This document shows positions 11,642-22,209 of a stretch of DNA of 64,000 nt, in pieces (the first letter of the stretch is position 1; every line of letters starts with the position of its first letter). Made by a program: the position numbers and the translations under genes. Under the pieces are notes generated by a model. It did no database searches and was not told the origin of the DNA. It saw only the letters and a program-made list of their open reading frames with translations. The DNA is from DATDDB01 sp035260545 (GTDB lineage: Bacteria; Pseudomonadota; Gammaproteobacteria; Burkholderiales; Gallionellaceae): positions 5,912-69,911 of the forward strand of contig DATFUZ010000050.1 of NCBI GenBank assembly GCA_035260545.1, in the 5' to 3' direction.

Positions 11642-12237
11642 TCCTCTACCCTCCGCCTTTCCAGCATCGCCTGCGCCAGGGTGCCGCTGTCCACGTGTTC
11701 CAGTTCGCCCCCCACCGGCAGGCCGCGCGCAATTCGGCTCACCTTGACGCCTTGCGCCTGCAGCAGGGTGGCGATGGTGTGCGCCGTGGCATCGCCCTCC
11801 ACGGTGAAATTGGTTGCCAGTATCACCTCGCACGGCTGCTCCAGGGCGCGCTTCACCATGCGCTCGAGGTGCAGTTCGCGCGCGCCGATGCCGTCCAGCG
11901 GCGAGAGCCTGCCCATCAGCACGTAGTACATGCCGCGATAGCACTGCGCCTGCTCCATCATCAGCAGGTCGGCGGGCATCTCCACCACGCACAGCAGGCC
12001 GGGGTCACGCTTGCCGGAACTGCACAGCCCGCATACTTCTTCCTCGCAGAAGTTGTTGCACTTCGCGCAATGGCGGATGGTATCGACGGCATGGTTCAGC
12101 GCCTGGGCCAGGTGCAGCGCGCCAGGCTTGTCGCGCTGCAGGAGGTGATAGGCCATGCGCTGCGCCGATTTGGGCCCGACGCCGGGCAGGCAGCGCAGGG
12201 CCGCAATCAGGTTTTCCAGACTGGAGGGGGTGTTCAT
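11638..12237 (-). CDS. recR: Recombination protein RecR
   Basis: 199 residues, full length. RecR works with RecF and RecO to load RecA on gapped DNA. Visible features are the helix-hairpin-helix region LPGVGPKSAQRMAYHLL, the zinc finger CAKCNNFCEEEVCGLC and the Toprim domain with VVEMPADLLMMEQ and VILATNF-TVEGDATA. The order dnaX-ybaB-recR is one of the most conserved bacterial gene strings and is preserved here, with rluB appended. Confidence 0.98.
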   Translation of the reverse strand: MNTPSSLENLIAALRCLPGVGPKSAQRMAYHLLQRDKPGALHLAQALNHAVDTIRHCAKCNNFCEEEVCGLCSSGKRDPGLLCVVEMPADLLMMEQAQCYRGMYYVLMGRLSPLDGIGARELHLERMVKRALEQPCEVILATNFTVEGDATAHTIATLLQAQGVKVSRIARGLPVGGELEHVDSGTLAQAMLERRRVEE

Positions 12238-12364
12238 CGTTCAAAGTCCGCCCGCCCGCGACAGGTGTGAAGCCGCAAGAGACCGGCGGGCGCAAGCGCT
12301 ATTGTCGCGCGTTTCGCATATTCCGTGGGTTAAATCTGGGGGGGCTTGGCAGCCCCCGCCGCCA

Positions 12365-12691
12365 TCAGAACGGCAGGTTCATGCCGGGCGGCAGATTCAT
12401 GCCGGCAGTGAACCCGGCCATGCGCTGCTGGGTCACGGCCGCGGCCTGCTTGACCGCGTCGTTGATCGCGGTGGCGATCAGGTCCTCCAGCATGTCCTTG
12501 TCGTCGGACATCAGGCTCTCGTCCAGTTGCACCCGGCGCACTTCGTGGCTACAGGTCATGGTGACCTTCACCATGCCGGATCCGGCCTGGCCTTCCACCT
12601 CCACGGTGGCAAGTTCCGCTTGCGCCTTTTTCATGTTGGCCTGCATCTGCTGCGCCTGCTTCATCAGCCCGGCCAGTCCACCCTTCATCAT
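12365..12691 (-). CDS. ybaB: YbaB/EbfC nucleoid-associated protein
   Basis: 108 residues starting MMKGGLAGLMKQAQQMQANM, a DNA-binding dimer of the YbaB/EbfC family that coats the nucleoid. The N-terminal amphipathic helix and the central VEGQAGSGMVKVTMTC strand are typical. The start overlaps the dnaX stop (ATGATGA), so the two are coupled, and a GGAG ribosome site lies inside the end of dnaX. recR follows after about 127 bases. Confidence 0.96.
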   Translation of the reverse strand: MMKGGLAGLMKQAQQMQANMKKAQAELATVEVEGQAGSGMVKVTMTCSHEVRRVQLDESLMSDDKDMLEDLIATAINDAVKQAAAVTQQRMAGFTAGMNLPPGMNLPF

Positions 12692-14343
12692 CTCGCATTC
12701 TCCTGCTCTGTCGGTTTAATTGAACTTTCGATTGTCTGCGCGCCCAGCAGCGATTGCGCGTCGCGCACGAACGGATCCTGGGCGATCGCCTCGGCCGCCA
12801 GTTGCTGCCGCGTCTGTTTCTCCCGCTGCTCGACGGCGGCAGGCGTAGCCGCATCGCCCGCACCGAGCATCACCGCAAGCCTGATCGGGCGCGCAAAATA
12901 GGCCGCCAGCGCCGCCTGCAGCTTTTCCTGCGCCATCTTGCTGCTCAGCAGCTTGTGCTGCGGGGCGAGACTGAGGCTCAGCACGCCATCCTCGAAGCCT
13001 TGGAGCGTACAGTTCTTGGCCAGTTCCCTGGCTGTCCCCTGCACCTCCAGTTGCGCGAGCAGCGTGCTCCAATCCAGGGTGCCGCCGGATGCCTCCGCCT
13101 CTCCCACGCGTGAAACGTGAGCCGGCACACCCGCAGCACTGTCTGCGATTACGGGGTCCGGAGGCGTGGCTGCGGCGACCGCCGGCCCTGCCGCCGCGCG
13201 GACGGGCGCCTTGCGTTGCGGCCCGGGCGCCGCTTCGGGCATAGCGCGCCCGGCGCCCGCGGGGGCGAAGGCCAGCATACGCAACAGCGTCATGGTAAAG
13301 CCTGCGTACTCGTCCGGCGCCAGATCGATCTCGTTGCGGCCGTGTATGGCGATCTGGTAATACAGCTGCATTTCCTCGGGGCTGAACGCGCCGGCCAGCG
13401 CCAACACACGTTCGCGCTCCGGCTCGTCCTCGGCAATGGCCTGCGGCACGGTCTGCGCAAGCGCAATGCGGTGCAGCAGGGTCGCGAGTTCCTGCAACGC
13501 GCCCTCGAAATCCATGCTGCGGCCCTGCATCTGGTCGGCAATGCCCAGAAGCACCGCGCCGTCGCGCGCCCGCAACGCGTCCAGCAGGTTGTACAGGTAG
13601 CTCTGGTCTATCGCGCCCAGCATGGCGCGCACCATTTCCTCTTCCACCTTGCCCTGGCCGTAGGCAATGGCCTGGTCAAGCAGACTCAGGGCGTCACGCA
13701 TGCTGCCTGCCGCCACGCGCGAAAGCAGGGCCAGCGCGCCCTGCTCGGCCGGAATGCCTTCCTGTTCCAGAATGTGGCGCAGGTGGGACAGGATCAGCGC
13801 GGGCGGCAACTGCTTGAGGTTGAACTGCAGGCAACGCGACAGCACGGTGACCGGAATCTTCTGCGGATCGGTGGTGGCGAGAATGAATTTCACATGCGCG
13901 GGCGGCTCTTCCAGCGTCTTCAGCATCGCATTGAAGGCCGATTTCGACAGCATGTGCACTTCGTCGATGATGTAGACCTTGAAGCGGCCGCTGGTCGGCG
14001 CATACAGCGCGCTCTCCAGCAGTTCGCGCATGTTGTCCACTTGGGTGTTGGATGCCGCATCCAGCTCGACCATGTCAACGAAACGTCCGCTGTCGATCTC
14101 GCGGCAGGCCGCACATACACCGCAGGGCGTGGGCGTGATGCCCGTCTCGCAATTCAGCGACTTGGCGAAGATGCGCGCAATTGTCGTCTTGCCGACGCCG
14201 CGCGTGCCGGTGAAGAGATAGGCGTGGTGCAGACGGTCTTGCGTCAGCGCATTGGTCAGCGCGCGCACTACATGCTCCTGCCCCGCGAGTTCCGCGAAGG
14301 TCCTGGGGCGCCATTTTCGCGCGAGTACGGAGGTGCTGGACAT
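12688..14343 (-). CDS. dnaX: DNA polymerase III tau subunit (DnaX)
   Basis: Clamp-loader ATPase of 551 residues. Walker A GTRGVGKTTIARIFAK, the zinc module CGVCAACREI, Walker B YIIDEVHMLS and the SRC sensor (LSRCLQFNL) are present. The C-terminal part after about residue 365 is an Ala/Pro-rich linker and then a tau-specific domain, the part that contacts polymerase and DnaB helicase in the family. I did not identify a clear programmed frameshift site for the shorter gamma form. First gene of the dnaX-ybaB-recR-rluB string. Confidence 0.97.
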   Translation of the reverse strand: MSSTSVLARKWRPRTFAELAGQEHVVRALTNALTQDRLHHAYLFTGTRGVGKTTIARIFAKSLNCETGITPTPCGVCAACREIDSGRFVDMVELDAASNTQVDNMRELLESALYAPTSGRFKVYIIDEVHMLSKSAFNAMLKTLEEPPAHVKFILATTDPQKIPVTVLSRCLQFNLKQLPPALILSHLRHILEQEGIPAEQGALALLSRVAAGSMRDALSLLDQAIAYGQGKVEEEMVRAMLGAIDQSYLYNLLDALRARDGAVLLGIADQMQGRSMDFEGALQELATLLHRIALAQTVPQAIAEDEPERERVLALAGAFSPEEMQLYYQIAIHGRNEIDLAPDEYAGFTMTLLRMLAFAPAGAGRAMPEAAPGPQRKAPVRAAAGPAVAAATPPDPVIADSAAGVPAHVSRVGEAEASGGTLDWSTLLAQLEVQGTARELAKNCTLQGFEDGVLSLSLAPQHKLLSSKMAQEKLQAALAAYFARPIRLAVMLGAGDAATPAAVEQREKQTRQQLAAEAIAQDPFVRDAQSLLGAQTIESSIKPTEQENAR

Positions 14344-14898
14344 GATGTCAGCCGCCGGCGCTAACCGGACTGCAGCGGCAGCCGAGGGCAGGAATACTGG
14401 ACAAGGAAAGCGCCTCCATCATAAAGAAACGGGCAATGTGAAGCTCGCTCAAATTCACGCCCTGATTGGGTTCAACCATGCCGCCGGCCGGCATGTGCTG
14501 AAAACGATAAGACATGCTGCACTGGTGGCAATCTCCTAAATCCGCTCCAACCCCAAAACACGCCCGAACCGAAAAGCCGAACCGAACTTCTTGCCTTCCC
14601 GCATGGAGGCTTTGGAGAACAGGTGCAGGCCGAGAAAGCCACCTCCGAAATGGAGCGCATCGGGATCTCCCGCGCGCGCCAGTCGAAACACTGGAGTAAG
14701 CCACTATCCGCCAGGCGCCGATGACCTGCCATCGCTCGCCTGACGCCCGGCTCCTGTTCCATTTCCGCACCATGCCGATGCGGGCAATGTACGCACTGTT
14801 TCCAGCACAAGCCCCGTCTGCTGCCTGCGCCTGCCTGACGGCCAGCAACAGAAAGGCCGGCAGAATGGCCTTCGTCGTCATCGCCTCGCTAATCGGGA
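14344..14898 (-). other. 555-base stretch between dnaX and 4.5S RNA with no convincing gene
   Basis: A minus-strand frame from an ATG at 14881 to 14348 (177 codons) starts MTTKAILPAFLLLAVRQAQA, which looks like a signal peptide. The rest is Arg/Ser/Cys-rich and low in recognisable structure, and its only ribosome-site-like bases are part of a hairpin just 3' of the RNA gene. It could be a decayed exported protein, a fast-evolving small gene or chance. No tRNA T-loop motif was found in the stretch. It would be the leader region of dnaX if dnaX is transcribed from here. Confidence 0.3.
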
Positions 14899-14993
14899 GG
14901 CGAGCCTTACCCCGGCACTTGCAGTGATTGGCTATGGCTGCTTCCTTCCGGACCTGACCAGGTTCACCAACCTGCAATGCGGGGAGACCCGCC
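14899..14993 (-). ncRNA. ffs: 4.5S signal recognition particle RNA (ffs)
   Basis: The minus strand carries the universal SRP RNA core: GGTCAGGTCCGGAAGGAAGC followed by AGCC, which forms the GGAA tetraloop and the symmetric internal loop bound by Ffh. The ends GGCGGGTCT (14993-14985) and AGGCTCGCC (14907-14899) pair over nine positions, two of them G-U, closing a single long hairpin of about 95 nt as in E. coli ffs. The RNA and Ffh target nascent membrane proteins to FtsY. Location upstream of dnaX is common in proteobacteria. End positions are set by the pairing and may be off by a few bases. Confidence 0.95.
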
Positions 14994-15174
14994 AAACCTG
15001 CGGCAGATCGCGCCCTTGCGCGCCCCGCCAAATCCTTTGGTATTCTCGACCGAGATCAGAGATGATAATCGAATCGGCCGCCAAAATCCACGTCTACGGA
15101 TTCGCGCGGGAAAATTTCCCTGGCTAGCCGCATTCTGCGCACGTCCGGAGCCAGGATTCCCAAACCATTCCTTA

Positions 15175-15804
15175 TCACCTCGGATACTTGCGCACCAGCC
15201 CCACGAGCACGCCGAAGATCTCCAGCGTGCCCTGCGGCCGGATCACCGGGAAAGCGGGGTTGGCCGGCAACAGAACGTATTTCCCCTTCTCGCGGCTCAG
15301 CGTCTTCAGAGTGAACTCCCCGTCAACGATCGCGACCACGATGTCGCCTTCCTTGGCCAGATGGCGTTTCTCCACCACGGCGACATCACCGTCGTGAATT
15401 CCCGCACCTGTCATGGAATCGCCCTTCACCGGGATCATCGTGGTCAGCGACGGCGTGTTCACCAGCATCTCGTCGATCACGTAGAAGTCGCCATGGGTGG
15501 CCGTCACCGAAACCGGCATGCCCGCCTGCACCGAGGATTCCGCCAGCGGCCGGGCGAAGAACTCGCGCGTCGGCACCCACACCCCCTCCGGCGTACGTTC
15601 CACAAATCCGGCCTTGGCCAGCCGTTCCAGCACCGCTTTCACCCACGACTTGGAGGCGATACCCAGGATGCCGCACAACGCGGAATAGGACGGAATGCTT
15701 TTCCATTCCGCATAGTAGTCCTGCAGCCTGCCCAGATATTCCGCGTCTCGCGCGTGGTGCTCGTAGGCCTGCGGTTCACTTGCGTCGCTGTCAAAATCAG
15801 ACAT
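15175..15804 (-). CDS. lexA: LexA-like SOS repressor (S24 peptidase)
   Basis: 209 residues. The N-terminal part (about 20-75) is a winged-helix region, SIPSYSALCGILGIASKSWV, divergent from E. coli LexA. An Ala-Gly site in SSVQAGMPV (about residues 92-95) could be the autocleavage point. The peptidase domain has the Ser in VKGDSMTGAGIHDGD and the Lys in GEFTLKTL, so RecA-stimulated self-cleavage should be possible. Two perfect 14-bp palindromes sit directly upstream and the same palindrome precedes recA, which supports a role as the SOS repressor. It could be an additional LexA; only one is in this window. Confidence 0.87.
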   Translation of the reverse strand: MSDFDSDASEPQAYEHHARDAEYLGRLQDYYAEWKSIPSYSALCGILGIASKSWVKAVLERLAKAGFVERTPEGVWVPTREFFARPLAESSVQAGMPVSVTATHGDFYVIDEMLVNTPSLTTMIPVKGDSMTGAGIHDGDVAVVEKRHLAKEGDIVVAIVDGEFTLKTLSREKGKYVLLPANPAFPVIRPQGTLEIFGVLVGLVRKYPR

Positions 15805-15817
15805 GGCACCCCCTTAC

Positions 15818-15855
15818 AGAACGAATGTTCTAGGATACTAAAGAACGCTTGTTCT
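15818..15855 (-). promoter_or_regulatory. Two LexA-box candidates upstream of the LexA-like gene
   Basis: Two palindromes of the form AGAAC-N4-GTTCT lie at 15818-15831 and 15842-15855, 24 bases centre to centre. Read in the gene direction they are AGAACATTCGTTCT and AGAACAAGCGTTCT. They lie 14-51 bases before the ATG, where a bound repressor would block transcription. The same element occurs once before recA (41506-41519). The arms differ from the E. coli CTGT-N8-ACAG box and resemble the GAAC-N4-GTTC core of Gram-positive LexA boxes. Confidence 0.8.
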
Positions 15856-15942
15856 CATGTCAAGCAGGCTGCGCGGCCCAGGTCAGGAGCCGCAACAGCC
15901 AAGTGGTTGTCCGGAAAGTGCAAATGCGCTGCACAGGCCAGG

Positions 15943-16512
15943 CTATCGGCGCTGGGCAGGTGCAGGAGGAGGCGAGTCGAAATAGTAATTCAGGCCGAAA
16001 TTGACTGAATTCGACTTGAGCCTGACGCCGCCGGAGGACGGTACGCTGGAAGAGACTTCGCCCTCCATGCTCCAGCTGGGCGCAAACTTGTACATCAAAC
16101 CGACACCGCTATTGGCGCTGTCCGCGCTGAATCCGGACAGCGAACCCGTTCCCTGGGTATGGTCATAGCCCAGCCAGGCATAGGGCATCAGGCTGTCTAT
16201 AGGCACGCCTACTTTCAGCCCCAGGCCGTAGGCATTGCCGCCATACTGGCCCGCCGGCGCATGTGCCGTGCTGCCGAAAGCACCGACACTGCCTTGCACG
16301 CCGAGCAGCACGTTGTTCCCCAGGTTCCAGCCGTAGCCGCCTTCCAGGCTGTACCAAGGGGCATTCGCGGGCGAAGTCGTGTAGGCGCCACTGGTGCTGG
16401 AACTGTTCACGCCGACGTTGCCTCCGACATAGGGCCCCGCAAAATCACCGGCCGTGGCAGTGCCGGCCGCCGCCAGCGCTGCCGCGAAAAAAATGGCCGA
16501 TATGCTCTTCAT
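15943..16512 (-). CDS. Small outer-membrane beta-barrel protein
   Basis: 189 residues with a clear signal peptide (MKSISAIFFAAALAAAGTATA, cut near residue 21). The mature part alternates Gly and aromatic residues in amphipathic strands (GPYVGGNVGVNSSS, WYSLEGGYGWNLGNNVLLGV, YAWLGYDHTQGTG) and ends VNFGLNYYFD before a short Pro/Arg tail. This is the pattern of an eight-stranded OmpA/OmpW-like barrel. No enzymatic motif is seen. It sits alone between the LexA-like gene and rmuC. Substrate or role is unknown. Confidence 0.75.
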   Translation of the reverse strand: MKSISAIFFAAALAAAGTATAGDFAGPYVGGNVGVNSSSTSGAYTTSPANAPWYSLEGGYGWNLGNNVLLGVQGSVGAFGSTAHAPAGQYGGNAYGLGLKVGVPIDSLMPYAWLGYDHTQGTGSLSGFSADSANSGVGLMYKFAPSWSMEGEVSSSVPSSGGVRLKSNSVNFGLNYYFDSPPPAPAQRR

Positions 16513-16631
16513 GATTTCAATATCCCTGTGCCCGCCGCCCTGTAGGTGATCGCAACGACTTATTCAGGATGAATTTTAACCGAAGCGGGCATCCGGCCCC
16601 AACGCCTGTGGCGCGAATGCGACGCGCGGCC

Positions 16632-17852
16632 TTACTCATCTTCCTGACCCGGCAATAGCGCGGGATGTTCCAGTTCCACGCGTTCGATGCGGGCGAACTG
16701 CTGGGATATCTTGCGGCTGCTGATCTGCACCTCTTCCGCATCCTTGTTGGCCTGGCGGATGTGGTCCGCCAGCTTGCGCATGCGCTCGTCGAAGCGCCCG
16801 AAGTCCTTGCCCAGCTTGCCCAGTTCATCCTTGATAATGTGCACCTGACGCCGTGTCTCCACATCCTTCATCACCGCGCGCGCGGTGTTGAGCACGGCCA
16901 TCAGCGTGGTGGGCGACACCACCCATACCCGGCGCTGCATGGCATAGTCCACCACGTCGGGGTGGTGGGCGTGGATCTCCGCAAACACCGCCTCGGCGGG
17001 CACGAACATCACCGCGCCGTCCGAGGTCACGTCGGGGATGATGTATTTGCCTGCGATGTCGTCCACGTGCTTCCTGATGTCCGCCTTGAACTGGCGCGCG
17101 GCCAGCGCCCGTTCCGCATCCGTGCCCTCGAACATGCGGTGGTAGTTCTCCAGCGGAAACTTGGCATCTACCGCCACCAGGCCCGTCGGTTCCGGCAGCC
17201 GCAGCACGCAGTCGGCGCGCGTGCCGTTGGGCAGAGTATGCTGAAACTCAAAGGCATTGGAAGGCAGGATGTTGCGCACCAGGCCCTCCAACTGCACTTC
17301 GCCGAAAGCGCCGCGTGAACGCTTGTCGCCCAGCAGTTCCTGCAGACTGACCACATTGCTGGTCAGCCCGTCTATCTTCTTCTGCGCCTCATCTATGGTG
17401 GCCAGCCGCGCCATCACGCTGACGAAGGTCTCGTTGGTCTTCTTGAAGCCCTCGTCCAGGCGCTCGCTGACCCGGCCTGAGATCTGCTCCAGGCGCGCAT
17501 CCACCTTCTTTTCCAGGGCCTCCACACTGCCCGCCAGGTGCAGCGTGGCATTGCGGAACGATTCCTGGATCAGCGTCTGGTCTTTGCGTCCCTGCTCGGC
17601 CAGCTTCTCCAGCATTTGCGTCATCATCTCGATGCGCAAGGCATGGAGGGCGCCCTGCAGCTTGTCCGACTGCGCGCCCTGCGCCCCCACCAGGCGGTCG
17701 CCCAGCTTCGCCAGCGCCTCGTGCATGTCGGAAAGCATCTTGCGGTGCTGTTCCTCCAGCACCTGGGCTGCACGCGCCGGCTGGCGCTGGATCATGACGG
17801 CGACAGCGGCCAGCAGCACCAGCACGGCGGCAATTAATACGATTTCAAGCAT
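16632..17852 (-). CDS. rmuC: DNA recombination protein RmuC
   Basis: About 406 residues from the ATG at 17852 (MLEIVLIAAVLVLLAAVAVM); an in-frame ATG 12 bases earlier is possible. An N-terminal membrane helix is followed by a coiled coil (about 35-160) and the RmuC nuclease-like domain with LQELLGDKRSRGAFGEVQLE, ADCVLRLPEPTGLVAVDAKF and AVMFVPAEAVFAEIHAHHP. RmuC limits inversions at short inverted repeats in E. coli; the biochemical activity is not well defined. Monocistronic here by appearance. Confidence 0.95.
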   Translation of the reverse strand: MLEIVLIAAVLVLLAAVAVMIQRQPARAAQVLEEQHRKMLSDMHEALAKLGDRLVGAQGAQSDKLQGALHALRIEMMTQMLEKLAEQGRKDQTLIQESFRNATLHLAGSVEALEKKVDARLEQISGRVSERLDEGFKKTNETFVSVMARLATIDEAQKKIDGLTSNVVSLQELLGDKRSRGAFGEVQLEGLVRNILPSNAFEFQHTLPNGTRADCVLRLPEPTGLVAVDAKFPLENYHRMFEGTDAERALAARQFKADIRKHVDDIAGKYIIPDVTSDGAVMFVPAEAVFAEIHAHHPDVVDYAMQRRVWVVSPTTLMAVLNTARAVMKDVETRRQVHIIKDELGKLGKDFGRFDERMRKLADHIRQANKDAEEVQISSRKISQQFARIERVELEHPALLPGQEDE

Positions 17853-18017
17853 GAAGACATCCACTGTGACGATTGCGCGCAGTATAAATCATCGCGGCGC
17901 ACACCGCGCGCAAGCGGCTGCCATTGCGGCAGTGGAAAAGGCACCGGGACCTGCGGCGAAAGACCCGTCCCGGAACCATGCCTGCTCCGGGGGAGGTCCG
18001 GCTATGGCGAACGGCGC

Positions 18018-18587
18018 TTAGGCCGCGACCAGCAGGTAGCCGCCGCAGGCGGCGATGCCCACGCCCAGCGCCTTGGCGAGCACCGCATAGCGCTTGCTCA
18101 GCGCTATGCCGGACCCGTGGAGGAAGGCGGTGGCAATAAGGAAGCCCAGCGCAAAGGCTGCCGGATGGGCGGAAGATGGCAACTCCAGTCCGTGTGCGTA
18201 GCCGTGAAGCAGGCCAAACAGCGCAGTGATGCCCACGCTCAGGATTGCCGGCAGGCGCATGGAAAGCGACACCAGCAGGCCCAGGGCCAGCACGGAAGCC
18301 GCGATCCCAACCTCGACCATGCGCAGGCCCTGCCATTGCAGCGCGAGCGCGGCGCCCGCCACGAGCATGGTCATGAAGGTCGCCGGCAGCAGCCACACCC
18401 GGCGCCCGCCACCCTGCACCGCCCAGATGCCGACAGCCACCATCGCCAGCAGGTGGTCCAGGCCTGTGAACGGATGCGCCAGACCCGCGGCAAATCCGGA
18501 GACCCCGTGACCGGGGTGGGCGCAAGCGGCACCGCTCGCGCCCAGCATCAGCACTGCAAACAGCATCTTGGTAAGGGTATGTCGCAC
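18018..18587 (-). CDS. hupE: HupE/UreJ-family membrane protein (probable nickel transporter)
   Basis: About 189 residues. I chose a GTG start at 18587 because AAGGAGG lies six bases before it; an ATG at 18566 lacks this. A signal peptide (LFAVLMLGASGAACA) precedes the His motif HPGHGVSGFAAGLAHPFTGLDH-like segment and at least five hydrophobic helices, including LLHGYAHGLE. HupE/UreJ proteins import Ni2+ for hydrogenase or urease. It is the last gene of the hydrogenase structural operon, 17 bases after hynL, which fits nickel supply to the enzyme. Confidence 0.92.
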   Translation of the reverse strand: MRHTLTKMLFAVLMLGASGAACAHPGHGVSGFAAGLAHPFTGLDHLLAMVAVGIWAVQGGGRRVWLLPATFMTMLVAGAALALQWQGLRMVEVGIAASVLALGLLVSLSMRLPAILSVGITALFGLLHGYAHGLELPSSAHPAAFALGFLIATAFLHGSGIALSKRYAVLAKALGVGIAACGGYLLVAA

Positions 18588-18604
18588 GGTATGCCTCCTT
18601 GGAG

Positions 18605-20380
<1,776 letters not shown>

Positions 20381-20389
20381 ATCGGCTCC

Positions 20390-20836
20390 CTAGCTGTTCA
20401 GAAAATCTTCGAGTATGCGGTACTGCGCACCAGGCTCGGCGTTGTCCGTGCCGCGTCCAGCGGAGATCGCCTCGCAGGTGCGCGCCATGCGCGCATGCAT
20501 CGCAGCCTCCCAGGCCGCGTTCGCCCCACCGTCTGGCGGATTGATGCTCGCCAGCACCGACTCTGCGACGAAATGCCCAGCCTGCGTATCCCAGTTGCAT
20601 TCGTGGCCGCATTGGGTGTAGCTGTCCACGCTGGCCGCCTGCGCGGCCTGCAGCGCGGCGCCCAGCTCGGTCTCGCTGGCGTCGGCGCGCCTCGCGGCCT
20701 GGACTGCAATTCTTACCTTGTCATCGTGGCTCAGCGCGAGCACTCTCTCCGCAAACAGCGCACCCACCCTGCGCTGCCGCTCCCGCGACAGCTTGCCGAG
20801 CGCGTCCTTGAAATCCTTGTCGTTGTTGATGGCCAT
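20390..20836 (-). CDS. Unrecognised hydrogenase-operon protein
   Basis: 148 residues, no signal peptide and no membrane helix. The N-terminal half is helical and charged (DFKDALGKLSRERQRRVGALFAERVLAL), and the middle holds QCGHECNWDTQAGHF, a Cys-X3-Cys pair with two His residues that could bind metal. I do not recognise a named family. It is packed between isp2 (3 bases) and hynL (9 bases), so it is certainly co-transcribed with the hydrogenase and probably an assembly factor or small accessory subunit. That role is inferred from position alone. Confidence 0.8.
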   Translation of the reverse strand: MAINNDKDFKDALGKLSRERQRRVGALFAERVLALSHDDKVRIAVQAARRADASETELGAALQAAQAASVDSYTQCGHECNWDTQAGHFVAESVLASINPPDGGANAAWEAAMHARMARTCEAISAGRGTDNAEPGAQYRILEDFLNS

Positions 20837-20839
20837 GGC

Positions 20840-22102
20840 TCATTCCCCTTCCACGAGATGATCGGCAATCGTTTCCGTCAGTCCTACCACCGGAATATTC
20901 ATGCGGTAATGCTCCAGCCCCTCTTCCAGCACGATGCGGCAGTTCGCGCAGGCAGTGACCATCGTCGTAGCGCCGCATTCCTCCAGTTGCGCCTTCTTGA
21001 TCTTGAATGCCTCCAGCCGCAGCGTCTCTGCCTCCTCGATTGCGCTTACGCCGCCGCCACCGCCGCAGCACCAGTTCATCTTGCCGGCATCGCGCATTTC
21101 AACGACATTGTTGGCCACCAGCTTCAGCAGATTGCGCGGCTCCTCAATGACGCCGCCGCGCCGCACCAGCTGGCAGGGATCGTGGAAGGTCAGGCGCGCC
21201 TCCTCGAAGCCAGCGGTCTTCAGCAGACCCTGGGCACGAAAGCCGTCCAGGACTTCCAGAATGTGCAGCACCTTGAAGGTGTAGGGATGCCCGATCAGGT
21301 TGGGGCCCTCCCAGCGCAGGGCGGTGTAGGCATGGCCACACTCCGGGCTGATCACCGTCTTGACCTTGAGTTTCTCGGCGCCGTCCACGATGCGCTGCAC
21401 CAGCACTTTGGCAATATCGGACACGCCGATCTGAATGCCGCTGTTGGTCGCCTCAAAGGCGTCCGAGCACAGGGTCCAGCTCTTTCCCGCCTGCTTCATG
21501 ATGCGCGCAATGGCTCCCAGGTATTCGGGGAAATTGATCACCTCCATGGAGGACATCAGCACCATGTATTCCGCGCCCTCCGCATCCAGCGGAATGTCGA
21601 TGCCGGTTTCCTGCTGCACATGCTTCATTTGCGCCTGCACGGCAGGCAGGCGCACGCCCATGGGGCTGCCGATCTCCACCGCGCGCGTAGACGCGCCCAC
21701 CAGGCCGTCCGGCGCATGGCCCGAGACGGCCATGCCTTCACGGAACTTGCGCACCATGTATACCAGATCGTTCCCCACCGGACAGGCCAGCGAGCAGCGG
21801 CCGCACAGGGTGCAACTGTCGTAGACCAGCGGCTTCCAGGCTTCCAGCTCGTCGTCGGTGACCGGCTTCGACAGGCCCAGCAGCTTCGCCAGGCGGCCCA
21901 TCAGGGTGTATTCCTGCCGGTACACGCGGCGCAGCGGCTCCAGCTTGTGAATTGGCGTATATTGGGGATCGCCGGTTTCGGTGTAGAACAGGCAGGCCTC
22001 CGCGCACAGGCCGCAGTGCACGCAACTGCTGAAATAGCTGGCGATGGGCGCGTCTATGACCTCCTTGAGAACACCGATTCCCTTTTGCAGTGAGGCAGCC
22101 AT
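20840..22102 (-). CDS. isp2: Isp2, HdrD-like iron-sulfur protein of the hydrogenase
   Basis: 420 residues, cytoplasmic. Two [4Fe-4S] motifs lie at CVHCGLCAEAC (Cys27, 30, 33, 37) and CTLCGRCSLAC (Cys97, 100, 103, 107). The C-terminal half has CCG-type domains as in heterodisulfide reductase HdrD/HdrB, with FHDPCQLV, NWCCGGGGGVS and TACANCR. In Isp-type hydrogenases this protein is thought to carry electrons between the membrane cytochrome Isp1 and a cytoplasmic or quinone partner. Its gene order (small subunit, isp1, isp2, large subunit) is diagnostic. Confidence 0.92.
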   Translation of the reverse strand: MAASLQKGIGVLKEVIDAPIASYFSSCVHCGLCAEACLFYTETGDPQYTPIHKLEPLRRVYRQEYTLMGRLAKLLGLSKPVTDDELEAWKPLVYDSCTLCGRCSLACPVGNDLVYMVRKFREGMAVSGHAPDGLVGASTRAVEIGSPMGVRLPAVQAQMKHVQQETGIDIPLDAEGAEYMVLMSSMEVINFPEYLGAIARIMKQAGKSWTLCSDAFEATNSGIQIGVSDIAKVLVQRIVDGAEKLKVKTVISPECGHAYTALRWEGPNLIGHPYTFKVLHILEVLDGFRAQGLLKTAGFEEARLTFHDPCQLVRRGGVIEEPRNLLKLVANNVVEMRDAGKMNWCCGGGGGVSAIEEAETLRLEAFKIKKAQLEECGATTMVTACANCRIVLEEGLEHYRMNIPVVGLTETIADHLVEGE

Positions 22103-22209
22103 GTTCGATTCTCCTCAGATATACCTGCTCTTGCACTCAAGCCATCAACAATGCGCGGACATTCGCATCCCCGTTTCATCGATCCCCCGCTCATTGCTCA
22201 CGCGCCGCT

